This document shows, one piece after another, positions 1 to 10,214 of a DNA stretch of 64,000 nt; within the stretch, counting starts at the first letter, position 1; each line of letters begins with the position of its first letter. Origin of the DNA: Thraustochytrium sp. TN22 (lineage: Eukaryota; Sar; Bigyra; Thraustochytrida; Thraustochytriidae); contig JABLUY010000093.1 in NCBI GenBank assembly GCA_013306675.1, forward strand, positions 60,803 to 124,802. Reading direction: 5' to 3'. A program made the translations under genes and the position numbers. A model generated the notes under the pieces. That model was given only the letters and a program-made list of their open reading frames with translations. It did no database searches and was not told the origin of the DNA.

Positions 1-3000
1 CTGCCCTCGGCGGCGGCGGCGGCAGTACCGGTGGCGTTGGCGGAGCCAGCGGTGCCCGCGTCGCTGCCGCTGATGCCGCGGCGCATAGCGCGACCACTGG
101 CGCCCAGGAGGCGGTCAGAGCCGGGCCCGGCACCGCTCGCGCTCGCGGTCTGGCGCGTCGAGTGTGCACCCTGTGCCTGCGCCTGCGTGTGCGAGAGGGA
201 GCGGCGATGCAGGACCTCGGCGCGTGGGGGAAGATCGTCTCCACCGGTCGCGCCGGCGCCGCCGTCGTCGCCGGATATGCTGAGCGCGGCGCTGGACAGG
301 GAGCTGCGCAGCAAGGCTGGCGGCTTGACGTCCGACTCGATGGAGAAGCGCACCTCGTCGGACTCTACGATGACATGCATGAGCAGGGCCGTGGTCCCGG
401 CCGAGAGGAGGGAGACGGCCGGGCAGAGTGGGCGCACCTTGGAGCGGAGCTTGACCTTGGAGATGAGGCGCTCGCGGTCCAGAATGAGCTCGGAAGAAGC
501 GTGGCAGTAAAAGTGGTCCTCGTGGCGGAAGAGCAGGCAAGCGCCGGCGTCCATGTCGACCAGGAAACCTACGCGTTGCACGTGAGAGAGCGTTGCGCAC
601 AGCATGGACGAGAAGCCGTCCCACTCGCAGTAGTCGAGTGGCACGAGGCCCACAGCGTAGAGCAGCGCGGATTCCGGGCTCGTCTGGCCCGGTGTGCAGG
701 TGAGCTCAAAGTAATAGCGGCCCGTATACAGGCCATGCGTGAGGCGAATCGTGGCGGCCGTCTGGCACGCGTCGTTGGTGACGTCCGTCGGAAGGTGGAA
801 GCAGAGCCCATTCTTGGAGAGGCGCAGCCCCGGATGCTTGTGCTCGCGCGACCACTGGATGCCCAGGGACTGCGGTAGGCCGGCTGGCGCCGGGAGCTGC
901 AGCAAGCTCTGCGCGCTGCGACCAAGCATGGGCTCGGCCACCGGCTGCAGGCCGTCCAGAGTCTCGGCCGCCGCCTCGAGCGAGACAGACTGCAGGATCC
1001 AGGGCGCCATTTCGAGGTGCGCGAGCTCGCCGGTGGCGACGCAGGCATCGAGGATGGCCGTCGTGAGCGCCGGATTGCGCTCGCCTGTGCTGTTGCGCGT
1101 GCGCAGGAGCAGGCGCACGCCCTCCGAAACGAGCTCGCGCGTCACGGCGGTCACCTTGGCGCGCTTGGCATAGTCAACAAAGGCAAAGATGGCATGGCGG
1201 CGCAGCTCGTCGCTGTGCTCGAGGGAGGCGAAGAGCTTGCAAAAAACCTGCAGGCCCAGCACCTCCTGCTCGAAGGAGTCCTTCTGGTGTTCCAGCACCT
1301 CGTAATAGCGCTGGAGCTGCTCGGGCGCGTAGTTTTGCGCGAACTGAAAGAGCGAGTGATCGCTCACGAGCTTCATCTGCAGCAAGAAGGCGACGCGCTC
1401 CACGACGTGAGTTCCAAGCATCGCGTAGTCGACGTCCTGCAGCGCCTGCTTGGTCTGGTTGAGCCAGCGCAGCACCTTCATGGCCGTCTGCATGGCGTCG
1501 GTCTTTGCATTCTCCTCGTCGAAAATGGTGATGGCCGCGTAGACGGCACGCAGCGCGGCCCAGACCTGCTCGGCGCCGGGCTTGTTGCGGAACTTCATCT
1601 TGTTCATCTTGGACACCTTGGCCATGATGTCGTGGTCGGCATCGCGCACCACCGCCTCGAAGCGACCGCGCCGGCGCGCGAGCTCTGCTGACGAGACGAA
1701 GCCGCTGTTGAAGATGCTCAGATTGATGCCGTCCGAGAAGGCCGCGTCCACCCCGTCCTCGTCGTCGACGGCGCCGCCGGCCTCGGCCCCAACGCCCAGC
1801 GCTTGGGCGACCGCGACGTCAGCGCCGGCCGCGCCGGCCGCGGCCGCGGCCGCGGCCGCAGACGCGTTGGCCACCGCGGCCGCCGCGGCGCCCGCGGCGC
1901 CCGCCGCGCCGGCGCCTTCGCCGACGCCCTCGCTGTCAGCAACAGCAGCATCGCCGAGGCCGGCGACGCGGAGGCGGTTGCCGGCGCCGTGGCACTCCTT
2001 GTCGAGGATGAGGAGCAGGAGGGCCCAGGCGAGGTCGGCGAGCCAGGAGCGCACGTGAAAATCGTGCGGCGTGCAGACGCTGTCGACAGCCTGCAAGAGG
2101 TCCATGAGATATGGGAGGCTGGTCTTGATCTCGATGGCCGGGTGGTGCAGGACGACCATGCAGGGCCAGGTGAGCGACATAAGAATGGACTGCGCCAGCG
2201 ATTCCTCACGCGCAGCGGGATCTGCGTGCGCCGCGACCGTCTCCTCGATGATGCGCACGGACGCCTTGGCGAGCGCGGTCGCATAGCGGTTGATGACGTC
2301 CACCTCCACCTTCTCGCAGAGCACGAGCGAGCGCTGCATGGCGCGTAGCAAGTTGAGCACCTCGAGGCGTGAGGTGCCGCGCGAGGCGAGATCGATGAGG
2401 CGCTCGATGAGAATCATGGCCGTACCCTGCTGGTCCTGCGCCAGGAGCTCGGACCAGAATCGCAGCGTGGCGAACTTGGACAGGTACGTCATGTTGGTAA
2501 TGGTGGACATGAAGGTGGCGAGCTCCGTGGCGGACGGCGAGAGAAAGGCGAAGCCGTTGCCGATGGCACGAATGGCCTCCTCCTTGACGTCGCCATCCGG
2601 CCCTCGCGCCAGCGTGAACAGGAGCTGCTTCATATCGTGCATGGTGACCTGCTGGTCGTCCTGCACGGGCGACGACACGAAGCAGTGCCTCTGCAGCACG
2701 CGCAGTGCCGAGATCATGAGCGCGGGATGGTCCGCCAGGCGCTCCAAGAGCGCCAGCAGGATGCGCGCCACCTCGAACTTGGTGGCCGCACCCCCCAGCG
2801 GGAAGCGCTGCAGACTCCAGAGCACGATGGCCACGCCCGCTTCGGTGCCTGGGAGGTATTCGCGCAGCGCGTCGCTCTCGTTGTGCATGCGCGAGCGCGG
2901 CGAGCGCAACCCAAGAGCTCCGCTGCCCGGGGCGCGCGCGTCCACATCGTCCACGAGCACAAAGACGCGGTCGCCGACCGCGAGCACCTGGAGGGCGGCT

Positions 3001-4572
3001 TGCGCATGGAGGACAGATTCCTCCAGCAGCGCGCCAGTGGCGCCCGCGGCGGTTTGCTGTGTTCCCGCGTCGTCACCAAGCGCTGTGTGGTCGCCCGACT
3101 CCACGAGGCAGGTGAAGACCCGGTACTGTGCTTTGCGCCTGCGGCCGGCCGGCGTGCGCGGCACGACTGCGGCGCGGCGGCGACGGGCGGCGTCGGCACT
3201 CGGCATGGCGCTCGAGGCGCCCTCGAGCGCCACAGCAAAACCCTCGCTACTCGAGGAGATGCCGCACACGCACGAGTTCGTCTCGCAGCAGTACAAAAGG
3301 CGCATGCTCGGGCTGGATCGGCCCTTGATGAGGCCGCAGGCGTGGATCTCGTTGCTCCCGAGGACGGCAAGCGAGTGCGAGCCGGCGGCGGAAATGTGCG
3401 TCACGAGCTGGTCGCTGGCGAGCTCGACGAGACTGGGAACCGCACACGTTGACTTGTGGCCGAGTCCAAGCTGGCCGTGTTGGTTGCGCCCGCACGCGAG
3501 GAGGTCCTGGCCGCCCTGAGCGAGGAAGAGGCTGTGGTAGGCGCCGGCCGCCACCTGCTCCACGGGCTGGCCAATATCTACAGGAAGGAGGCGGTCCACG
3601 GCGCTCATTGACGCGCGCCCGCACTGTCCGTAGGAGTTGTTGCCCATTGCGAAGACCTTGCCATCCTCGCTCCGGACCAGCGCGTGCTTGGCGCCGCACA
3701 CGATCTGGCGCACGGGCGCTTGCGTCGCGCGGAAGACTTGGTTGCTCGTGTTCAAGTTCACGGCCAGGTCTTCGTTGACGAAGCACACCCCGTGCTCGTC
3801 GGCCGGGAGCTCGGTCTGGAGCACCTCGGCGTCCACGCGCCACAGCGAGACGGTATGCTCGTCCACGTCGATTTCGACCTCGTCATCCTCGTCCTCGTCC
3901 TCGTCCTCTTCGTCCTCGTCATTTTCGCCATCGCCCACGGCTTTTGCCGGCGCCCCCTCCTCGGTGACTCCCGCAGCGGACCGAGGCGTGGGCCGGCGCG
4001 CGACACCGCTCGGGCCACAACTGCTGCCGTCCGTGAATGCGTCCGAGGCGCGCCAGCGAAAGGCCACCGCCTTGCGGCGTAGCGTCGGGTCGAAGTCGGC
4101 CGCCAGCGCGCGCTCCTCGACGGCCGCGGTCGCGGCGGTCTTGTTGAGCAGGCCGATCGCGATGGTCTGCACAGTGGCGGTGAGCGCCTCGTCGCCCAAA
4201 AGGCGGTGCGCGACCTGCAGCAGGTGGTACACGGAGCCACGGCCGATGGCAAGCAGACAGAGCGCCTCGAGCGCCGCGGTCTGCGTGCGGTCCTCGTCGA
4301 AGGTCTCCAGGAGAAAATCCATGGTCTCGTCCAGCGTGGGGCTGCGCAGGGATGCAATACCGATGCGGGGAAGGCCGCGCGCCAGAACCTCGCGTAGCTC
4401 GCGCACCACGTTTCCGGTCACCTCGCGCCCGAGCGACTGCAGCGCGACAAGCGCTGCCGTGCAGAGGGAGCTGAGAATCTCCAGAGACAGGTCCTCGCCA
4501 GCCAGGTCGTCCACGAGCCGCGCGTCGCCGAGTCCGCCAACAGAGCCGTCGACCAACTGTTGCTGTTGCTGT

Positions 4573-4604
<32 letters not shown>

Positions 4605-5258
4605 GTGCTGATGCTGTGCCTGCACCTGGTGCTGCACCTGGTGCTGCTGCTGCTGCGCCTGCTGCATGCCCGAGCCCGTCGTACTGGGCACGATGACGGA
4701 AGACCCAACCGCCACAGGCGAGTCATCAGCAGCCGAGAAGAAGGCGTCATCGCCCGGCCGGCTCTTGCGCTCCATTAGTACAATGCGCACGTGCTCTAGG
4801 ATAATGATGCGCCGGCGGAAGAGGAGCGACGCATAGAGGTATGGGACAATGTTCTCCTCGCGCCCCGACAGACGCGCGAGTGCGTCGGAGAAGAGGGCCT
4901 CCTGCTCCGCACGGACGTGCGCCTGTACGGGCTCGCCACCAGTTTCATCCTTGCCGGCCCCGGCCGCGTCTTCACCCTCCGCGAGCGCGGCCTCTTCAGC
5001 TTCCAGCGCGGCTTCCTGAGTTGGCCGTGCAGCTAGCGCCAGGCCAAGGCCGGCGGCGCCCCGTGCCACCGGGAAGGTAGCCTCCACCAGCGCCAGCGCA
5101 TGCTCGTTCAGAAGCGCCAGTTCCGGCACCTCGAGCGCGCGAATATAGTCCAGCAGCGCCTCGCACAGGACGCGCGGCTCCGCGGCGCCCTCGCGAGCGG
5201 CCGTGGCCGCGGCCGCGGCCGTCGTCGCCGCCGCGTTCGTGGACGTTGTTGCGCCCAT
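1..5258 (-). CDS. HERC1-like giant RCC1/SPRY protein, N-terminal ~1750 residues (3' end beyond window)
   Basis: One frame stays open from an ATG at 5258 to the window edge with no stop, so the C-terminus is missing. A glutamine-rich tract encoded by CAG/CAA lies around residues 195-235. A strongly acidic Asp/Glu stretch (about 433-462) precedes RCC1 repeats (about 485-645) with typical AYHSLFLA and ACGRNQHGQLGLG motifs. A long helical region follows, then an Ala-rich linker (about 1113-1152). A B30.2/SPRY-type domain (about 1465-1595) contains RYYFELTC and a later GFLVDMD strand. RCC1 followed by SPRY in a giant protein is the order seen in HERC1 ubiquitin ligases, whose HECT domain is at the far C-terminus; here that part is outside the window, so ligase activity is inferred. 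It could instead be another RCC1/SPRY giant without HECT. Confidence 0.75.
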
Positions 5259-6003
5259 CTTGGGCTAGCGAGTCGAGCAGCAGACCAAGAACGAGACCGA
5301 TCGCCGCGCGTGCCCCGCGGCTCGCTGCCCGCTGTCGCCAACAAGCACGAGCTCGAGCTCGAGCACGAACACGAGCGGCAGCGAGGAAGGAAAGGACGCT
5401 CAGGCGAGCACACCCAGGCAGAAAGACAAAGAAGGAGAAGGCAAGGACCGCCGCGCCGCCGCGAGCGCCGCCGCGCCGCGCCGCGCTGCGCCGCGCCGCC
5501 GCGCGCCGCCGCGAGCGCCGCCCTCGCGCGCGCCCCCTTCGGATTTGAACGCAACGCGCCGCGTGACCTGCGCGCTCGTGGCCACGCCCATCGCGCCCGT
5601 CGGGTGACCCGGGCGAGCAGGATCTTTCGTAATCCGCCTCGACTACCGAGGATATCCGCCGGCCTTGCCGGGACGCCCTTCTGCGGTCCCCGGCTCGGAT
5701 TATTGGCAGCGTGCCAAACCTGGGCAGCTGGCCAAATCACTCTGGACAATTGGCCCTTCATAGCTAGCTAGCTAGAGGTACCTGGCCAGAACAGCCGTCG
5801 GCTAGCAGCCTGGTCGTTCTTGAGGATGCAAGGGCAGAGGAACTTGACTTGAAAAGGGTGCCTTTGCGGTCGTCTCCTTCCTGCATCTGGACCAGTGCCC
5901 ACCCAGCTCATGAGCATTGGAGCTTGAGAGAAAGAGCGTCTTCGATGCGAGGCCAAGTTGAAGTTCAAGTGAGAAATGGCTATGTTCGTACATTGGAGGT
6001 CGG
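5259..6003. other. Spacer upstream of the HERC1-like gene, with GCCGC-rich repeat
   Basis: No supportable gene. It holds a GCCGC-type low-complexity run at about 5450-5530, directly upstream of the HERC1-like start on its coding strand, and a short TAGC repeat near 5761-5775. It probably contains the HERC1-like promoter and the 3' UTR of the MYND/hydroxylase gene. Confidence 0.5.
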
Positions 6004-7656
6004 TCAGGGTGCGGCGAGAGCGCAGTGCTGCGCAAGGTTGCAGCCGGGGCAGATGGCGCGAAGCGAGGCACTGGAGACCTCGGCCCGGACGCCGTCGACG
6101 CCACAGCGCGGGCAGCCAAAAACAAGCATCTGCTGCGCCGGCGCAAAGGGCGTCGCGAGGTCTTGGCGGGGCGGGACCGAGCGGGCCAGCTGCAAAGCGG
6201 CGCTCGCCTCGGTGACGGCCTCCAGCGCGCGCTCTCGGTCCGCAGGACGGTCGATGTCGGGGTGCCAGAAGCGAATGAGCAAGATGATGCGCTCGTGGCT
6301 GGTGTCATTGACAACCTCGTGCTCGAAGGAGTCGTCGAAGAAGAGTAGCCGGTCGGTTTTCCAGGAGCGCCACTCCCCGCCCACACGAATCGCGCACGAG
6401 TCGCCCGGCGGGACGACCAAGGCGAGATGCGCGGTGAGGCGCGTGTTGGTAGAGGCGCAGTGCGGCGCGATGCGCGTGCCGGGCGCCAGCCTGCTGAGGA
6501 TGATCTCGCCTGCGCCGAGGTCAGCGAGCTCAACGGCGCTTGGGACCAGGTCACGCAGCAGCGCGCAGGTGCGGGGAGCACCTTGAGGCCTCGCACCGGA
6601 GCCAAAGAGAACCCACTCGGACCATCGGCCGCCGTCGAGCGCGTGCGCGTCCTCATTGCCGCCGGCACGGTGGTCGCCCCCGACGTCAGGCCAGACCTCC
6701 GCCGCAGGGCCCTCCAGCAGAGCGCGCAGCTCCTCCTGCACCGTGGGCGCCGCCGCCTCGAGCGCCGCGGCCCACGGGAACTGGTCTGCGTCCCAGAAGG
6801 CCTGCGCGCGCAGTCCCGGCCAGCACGTGCCGGGGCGCTGCTGTGGATGCGTCCAGCCCAGAGCGGCGGGCGACGCGGCAATGGCCCGTGTCGCCACCTC
6901 TGCGGCGCCTGCGAGGTCGCGGTCCCGCTCGCGGTTGAGAGCCATCTCCACGAAGGCCTCGCGCGCGTGTTCGGGCGCCGTCGAGGCTGCCATGGTCAGG
7001 TAGCGCTCCGCGGTGCGCAGCGCATCCGCGCGCTCGTCCTTGGCGACCAGGACGGCGGCGAGGTCCGACCAGAGCAGCCCAACGAAGGTGGCCCGACGCG
7101 CCAGCCAGACGCCTCGCTCGCGCAGTCGCACGGCCTCGTCGAGCGCAGCGCGAAACTCTTGCACCGCCGCCTCCATGGCGGTCTGGTCCTGGTTCACGTA
7201 GACGGCGCGGTACCAGGCGGCCTCGGCGCGGGCCCAGCGCGCGGCTGCGCCCTGGCGCTCCCTGCCCGCCGCCTTGCACGCCTCCTTATGCGCCGCAAAG
7301 GCGACCTTTTGGCACTCTTTGGAGCAGTAGCGCTGCAGGCCGCAGCGCGAGCATGCTCGCAGCCCCGGCCCCGCTCGCCCGCACCCAGCGCAGCCCTCGC
7401 CTGCCGTCGTCGACGTTGTTGACGTCGCCGCCCCCGGCCCTGCGCTCGTGGCTGCCGCATGGGGGGAGGTGCTCCCGGCCACGGCCGAGGCTGCCTGGGC
7501 GGGCGACGTCGGCGAGGCCGCGGGCGCCGGGCCTCCGCTCGCTGCGCCGGCCGCCATGAGCGGCTGGCCGCTCGCCGACCGGGAGCGGGCTGCCGCGACC
7601 GATGCGTGGATGGCTGGGGTGGCTCGTATCAACAGGACCGCCTTGGCGGCATCCAT
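6004..7656 (-). CDS. MYND zinc finger - aspartyl/asparaginyl beta-hydroxylase fusion protein
   Basis: A 550-residue protein. After a low-complexity Ala/Ser/Pro leader, a complete MYND finger has ligands C89, C92, C102, C105, C111, C115, H123 and C127 (ending YCSKECQ...H...C). A helical, probably TPR-like middle follows. The C-terminal third is an aspartyl/asparaginyl beta-hydroxylase domain: the first iron histidine is near 399 in APHCASTN, RLTAHLALVVPP follows, and the second histidine is near 446 in FDDSFEHEV, matching the two iron ligands of human AspH. A last Cys cluster (about 515-545, CPRC and CPGC) may bind another zinc. There is no signal peptide or membrane segment, unlike ER-resident AspH, so a cytosolic or nuclear 2-oxoglutarate/Fe(II) hydroxylase recruited by the MYND finger is inferred. 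It is divergently paired with the sulfurtransferase gene, start codons 173 bp apart. Confidence 0.9.
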   Translation of the reverse strand: MDAAKAVLLIRATPAIHASVAAARSRSASGQPLMAAGAASGGPAPAASPTSPAQAASAVAGSTSPHAAATSAGPGAATSTTSTTAGEGCAGCGRAGPGLRACSRCGLQRYCSKECQKVAFAAHKEACKAAGRERQGAAARWARAEAAWYRAVYVNQDQTAMEAAVQEFRAALDEAVRLRERGVWLARRATFVGLLWSDLAAVLVAKDERADALRTAERYLTMAASTAPEHAREAFVEMALNRERDRDLAGAAEVATRAIAASPAALGWTHPQQRPGTCWPGLRAQAFWDADQFPWAAALEAAAPTVQEELRALLEGPAAEVWPDVGGDHRAGGNEDAHALDGGRWSEWVLFGSGARPQGAPRTCALLRDLVPSAVELADLGAGEIILSRLAPGTRIAPHCASTNTRLTAHLALVVPPGDSCAIRVGGEWRSWKTDRLLFFDDSFEHEVVNDTSHERIILLIRFWHPDIDRPADRERALEAVTEASAALQLARSVPPRQDLATPFAPAQQMLVFGCPRCGVDGVRAEVSSASLRAICPGCNLAQHCALAAP

Positions 7657-7829
7657 CGAGAGACCAGACCAGGATCGCCACCGTCCCTGCGCGTGCGCGG
7701 GCGGGCCAGGCGCGCGGGCAGGAGAGGCGCGGAAAAGGCCGCAGCAGAGGAGGCGCCGGCCCGTCGCCCGCCGTCGAAGTTAGCGTGCGGCCAGTGGGCG
7801 CGCAGGTGGGTGGGGCCGGTGGATCGAAG

Positions 7830-8756
7830 ATGCTTCGCAACGTGGTCCGCGCGGGCTGGCTGCGCGGCGTATTGCGCGAGGTCCAGGTCGTGGACGCCTC
7901 GTGGTACATGCCGGCGGAGAAGCGCGCGTGCCGGGAGGAGTACGAGAAGAAGCGCATCCCGGGCGCGAGGTTCTTTGACCTGGACGCCTGCGTGGATTCG
8001 TCGAGCGACCTGCCGCACATGATGCCGTCCGCTGAGGTCATGGCCGAGTACATGTCCGGCCTCGGCGTGGTGAACGAGCGGCCGATCGTGGTGTACGACA
8101 CGGCCGGGCTCTTCTCGGCCGCCCGTCTCTGGTACATGCTCAAGGCGATGGGCGCGCCACAGGTGGCCGTGCTGGAGGGCGGGTTGCCGGCGTGGGAGCG
8201 CGAGGGCGGCGAGCTGGAATCCGGCGTGCCGTCGGCACCTGGTCAGGTCCGCTTCGAGGCGACCAAGGCGCCGTCGGAGTCCTTCGTGGACGCGCCGCGC
8301 GTCCTCGCGCAGTCGGATGCCCTTTCGATGCAAGAATTTCGCGCCGAGCCGAGCAGCGCAGGCTACATCGTGGATGCGCGCGCCAAGGAGCGCTTCGACG
8401 GCACTGTGCCGGACCCGCGGCCCAAGACGCGGACGGGCCACATTCCGTTCTCCAAGAATGTGCCCTTTGGCAGCGTCCTCACCAGCACGGGTACATTTCG
8501 GCCGCGTGACGAGATCGCAGCGGTCTTCGCGCAGAGTGGCATTGACATGCCGACCGCCATCTCCGCAGAGCTCCCGCTCACCTTCAGCTGCGGGTCGGGC
8601 GTGACGGCGTGCGTGCCGCTGCTGGCTGCTGTGGAGTTCCTCGGCGTACCCCTCACGCAGTGCAAGGTGTACGACGGGTCGTGGACCGAGTGGGGCCGCG
8701 AGGCCAACAGCTCGACCTTGCCCGTGGAGGTGACGGCGACGGTCGCCACAGACTAA
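7830..8756 (+). CDS. 3-mercaptopyruvate / thiosulfate sulfurtransferase (tandem rhodanese)
   Basis: A 308-residue two-domain rhodanese. The first domain has VQVVDASWYMP, IPGARFFDLD, the YMSGLGV region, VVYDTAGLFSAAR and VAVLEGGLPAWERE. The second carries the catalytic loop CGSGVTAC with the nucleophile at about C254. CGSGVTA is diagnostic of mercaptopyruvate sulfurtransferases (MPST/TUM1), as opposed to the CRxGxT/R loop of thiosulfate sulfurtransferases. The enzyme moves sulfane sulfur from 3-mercaptopyruvate to thiols or cyanide and can feed tRNA thiolation and H2S production. The reading frame extends upstream, but the ATG at 7830 puts the N-terminus where the family begins. There is no long targeting peptide, only a short basic start (MLRNVVRAGWLR) that could be a weak mitochondrial signal. 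Confidence 0.93.
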   Translation: MLRNVVRAGWLRGVLREVQVVDASWYMPAEKRACREEYEKKRIPGARFFDLDACVDSSSDLPHMMPSAEVMAEYMSGLGVVNERPIVVYDTAGLFSAARLWYMLKAMGAPQVAVLEGGLPAWEREGGELESGVPSAPGQVRFEATKAPSESFVDAPRVLAQSDALSMQEFRAEPSSAGYIVDARAKERFDGTVPDPRPKTRTGHIPFSKNVPFGSVLTSTGTFRPRDEIAAVFAQSGIDMPTAISAELPLTFSCGSGVTACVPLLAAVEFLGVPLTQCKVYDGSWTEWGREANSSTLPVEVTATVATD

Positions 8757-8903
8757 CAAGTCGATTGACAGCAGTAGGCCTAGCCAGTACGAAAGGCTAA
8801 ACGGTGTGACACCGAGCGCTTTCCCTTCACTTCGCCCCTGCCAATGCCAGTCATGAAACGAGGAAAAAGGAAATCAATGTAGGCCTGCAGTCGTATAATT
8901 CTA

Positions 8904-9737
8904 CTACATGCGGGACATGTTGCCGCCCGAGGCAATAACAGCCTCACCGGTCATGTAAGCCGCGTCGTCGCTGCAGAGAAAGGCGGCGATACCGGAAATG
9001 TCGGTGGGGTCGCCAAAGCGCTGCATGGCACCGTTGGCCTTGGCGCGCCCGCCGGTCTCGTCCCCCTGCCAAAGCATGCCGGCCATGCGGGTGCGCACGA
9101 CGCCGGGGCAGACGGTGTTGACGCGGATACCGAGCGGGCCGAGCTCGATGCCGAGCAGCTTCCCGAGCGCGGTGACGGTCATCTTGGCGACGCCGTAGAG
9201 GCCGAGCGGCGCGCTCGGCAAGAAGCCGCCGACCGAAGAAACGAAGAGAACGGAGCTGCCGCGCTTGAGGTAGGGCATGGCGAGCTTGACGAGCACGAAG
9301 TACGACTTCACGTTGATGTTGAAGATCTTGTCGAAGATGTCCTCGGTCATTTCCATGGTAGGACCGGCCTTGGGGTTGGCGCCCGCGTTCGACACGAGCG
9401 CGTCGATGCGCTCCTCGCCGAAGAAGTCAACTGCCGCCTGCAAGAAGGCCTGCTGGTCCGCGGAGTCGCCCACGTTGCACGTGGTGCCGCCCACCTTGTA
9501 GCCCTTGCCCTGAAGCTCCTTGAGCGTTTCCTCGACGTTGGCGGCCTTGCGCGAGCACAGAAACACGCGCGCGCCCTCCTCGCAGAAGCGCTCCACCATG
9601 GCGCGGCCGATGCCGAGCGTGCCGGCCGTCACCACGACGTTCTTGCCCTCATACCGGCGGCACTTGTGGCTGGGGTCGTTCATCTCCACCTCGCCCCAGC
9701 CGCGGCCGCCCTTGGGATCCACATTGGGGGCCGGCAT
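8904..9737 (-). CDS. DHRS4-like peroxisomal short-chain dehydrogenase/reductase
   Basis: A 277-residue classical SDR. The cofactor loop TAGTLGIG (37-44) has the TAxTxGIG form typical of DHRS4 rather than the usual TGxxxGxG. NAG at the end of strand 4, NINVKS, VSSVGG (catalytic Ser) and YGVAK (catalytic Tyr and Lys) are all present. The stretch after the active site (IRVNTVCPGVVRTRM, FLCSDDAAYMTGE) also follows DHRS4, an NADPH-dependent carbonyl/retinal reductase. The last three residues are SRM, a variant of the C-terminal SRL peroxisomal signal of animal DHRS4, so a peroxisomal location is likely. The frame extends eight codons upstream to a TTG; the ATG at 9737 is used. The start is immediately preceded, on the coding strand, by a GA-rich tract. 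Confidence 0.93.
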   Translation of the reverse strand: MPAPNVDPKGGRGWGEVEMNDPSHKCRRYEGKNVVVTAGTLGIGRAMVERFCEEGARVFLCSRKAANVEETLKELQGKGYKVGGTTCNVGDSADQQAFLQAAVDFFGEERIDALVSNAGANPKAGPTMEMTEDIFDKIFNINVKSYFVLVKLAMPYLKRGSSVLFVSSVGGFLPSAPLGLYGVAKMTVTALGKLLGIELGPLGIRVNTVCPGVVRTRMAGMLWQGDETGGRAKANGAMQRFGDPTDISGIAAFLCSDDAAYMTGEAVIASGGNMSRM

Positions 9738-9796
9738 GCTCTCTCTCTCTTTCTCTCTCAACCTCTCTGCCTCCCTCCTTCTCCGCTCCCTCTGCT
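9738..9796. repeat. CT/GA-rich tract between two minus-strand genes
   Basis: A pyrimidine-rich run on the + strand (CTCTCT with interruptions). Read on the - strand it is purine-rich and abuts the DHRS4-like start codon, so it lies in that gene's 5' UTR or core promoter. Confidence 0.7.
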
Positions 9797-9815
9797 CTCC
9801 GCTATCCGCGCGTCT

Positions 9816-10214
9816 TCAGAAGAGCAGGCCGGAGGCCACGCCGGCGCCCGCGTCGACGTCCGCCTCGTTCGCGATGCTCGCCTGCACGAGCGAGAGCTGC
9901 ACGAAGAGGTTGCCCGAGAGCGCGCCCACGGCCGGCTGCGTCTGCGCCTGCGTCTGCGCCTGCGTCTGCGCCTGCGTCTGCGCCTGCGTCTGCGCCTGCG
10001 CCTGCTGCGCGTTGCCGGTCTGCGCGCCGCCCTCGCCCTCGCCGCCGCCGAGTCCGCCCTCCGCGCCAGCGCCCGCGCCAGTGCCGCCCCCGCCGAGCGT
10101 GTACAGGAGGCTTGGGTCCTGTGCTTCCGGCCTCGCCGCCAGGAAGCGCTGCAGCGCGCCCGCCGCCTTGTCCAGCGAGACCGCCTGCATCTCCTTCACC
10201 GCGACCTGCTCCAT
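9816..10214 (-). CDS. Small hypothetical protein with a QTQA repeat
   Basis: A 132-residue frame starting MEQVAVKEMQAVSLD. Residues 1-45 form a likely amphipathic helix (KAAGALQRFLAARPEA). A Gly/Ala/Glu linker follows, then six or so QTQA units, then a second helical end (LSGNLFVQLSLVQASI). I do not recognise the family. Support for it being real: it is the same strand as, and close behind, the DHRS4-like gene; it has sensible non-repetitive helical ends; and it sits in a gap between two firm genes. The same frame continues upstream antisense to the secreted giant protein, so the ATG at 10214 is the natural start. It may be a short adaptor-like subunit, or not a gene at all. Confidence 0.45.
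   Translation of the reverse strand: MEQVAVKEMQAVSLDKAAGALQRFLAARPEAQDPSLLYTLGGGGTGAGAGAEGGLGGGEGEGGAQTGNAQQAQAQTQAQTQAQTQAQTQAQTQPAVGALSGNLFVQLSLVQASIANEADVDAGAGVASGLLF
9943..10005. repeat. 12-bp tandem repeat (TGCGTCTGCGCC)n
   Basis: About five nearly perfect 12-bp units. In the minus-strand small protein they encode the QTQA repeat. Because the unit is a multiple of three, copy changes would not shift the frame. Confidence 0.85.
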
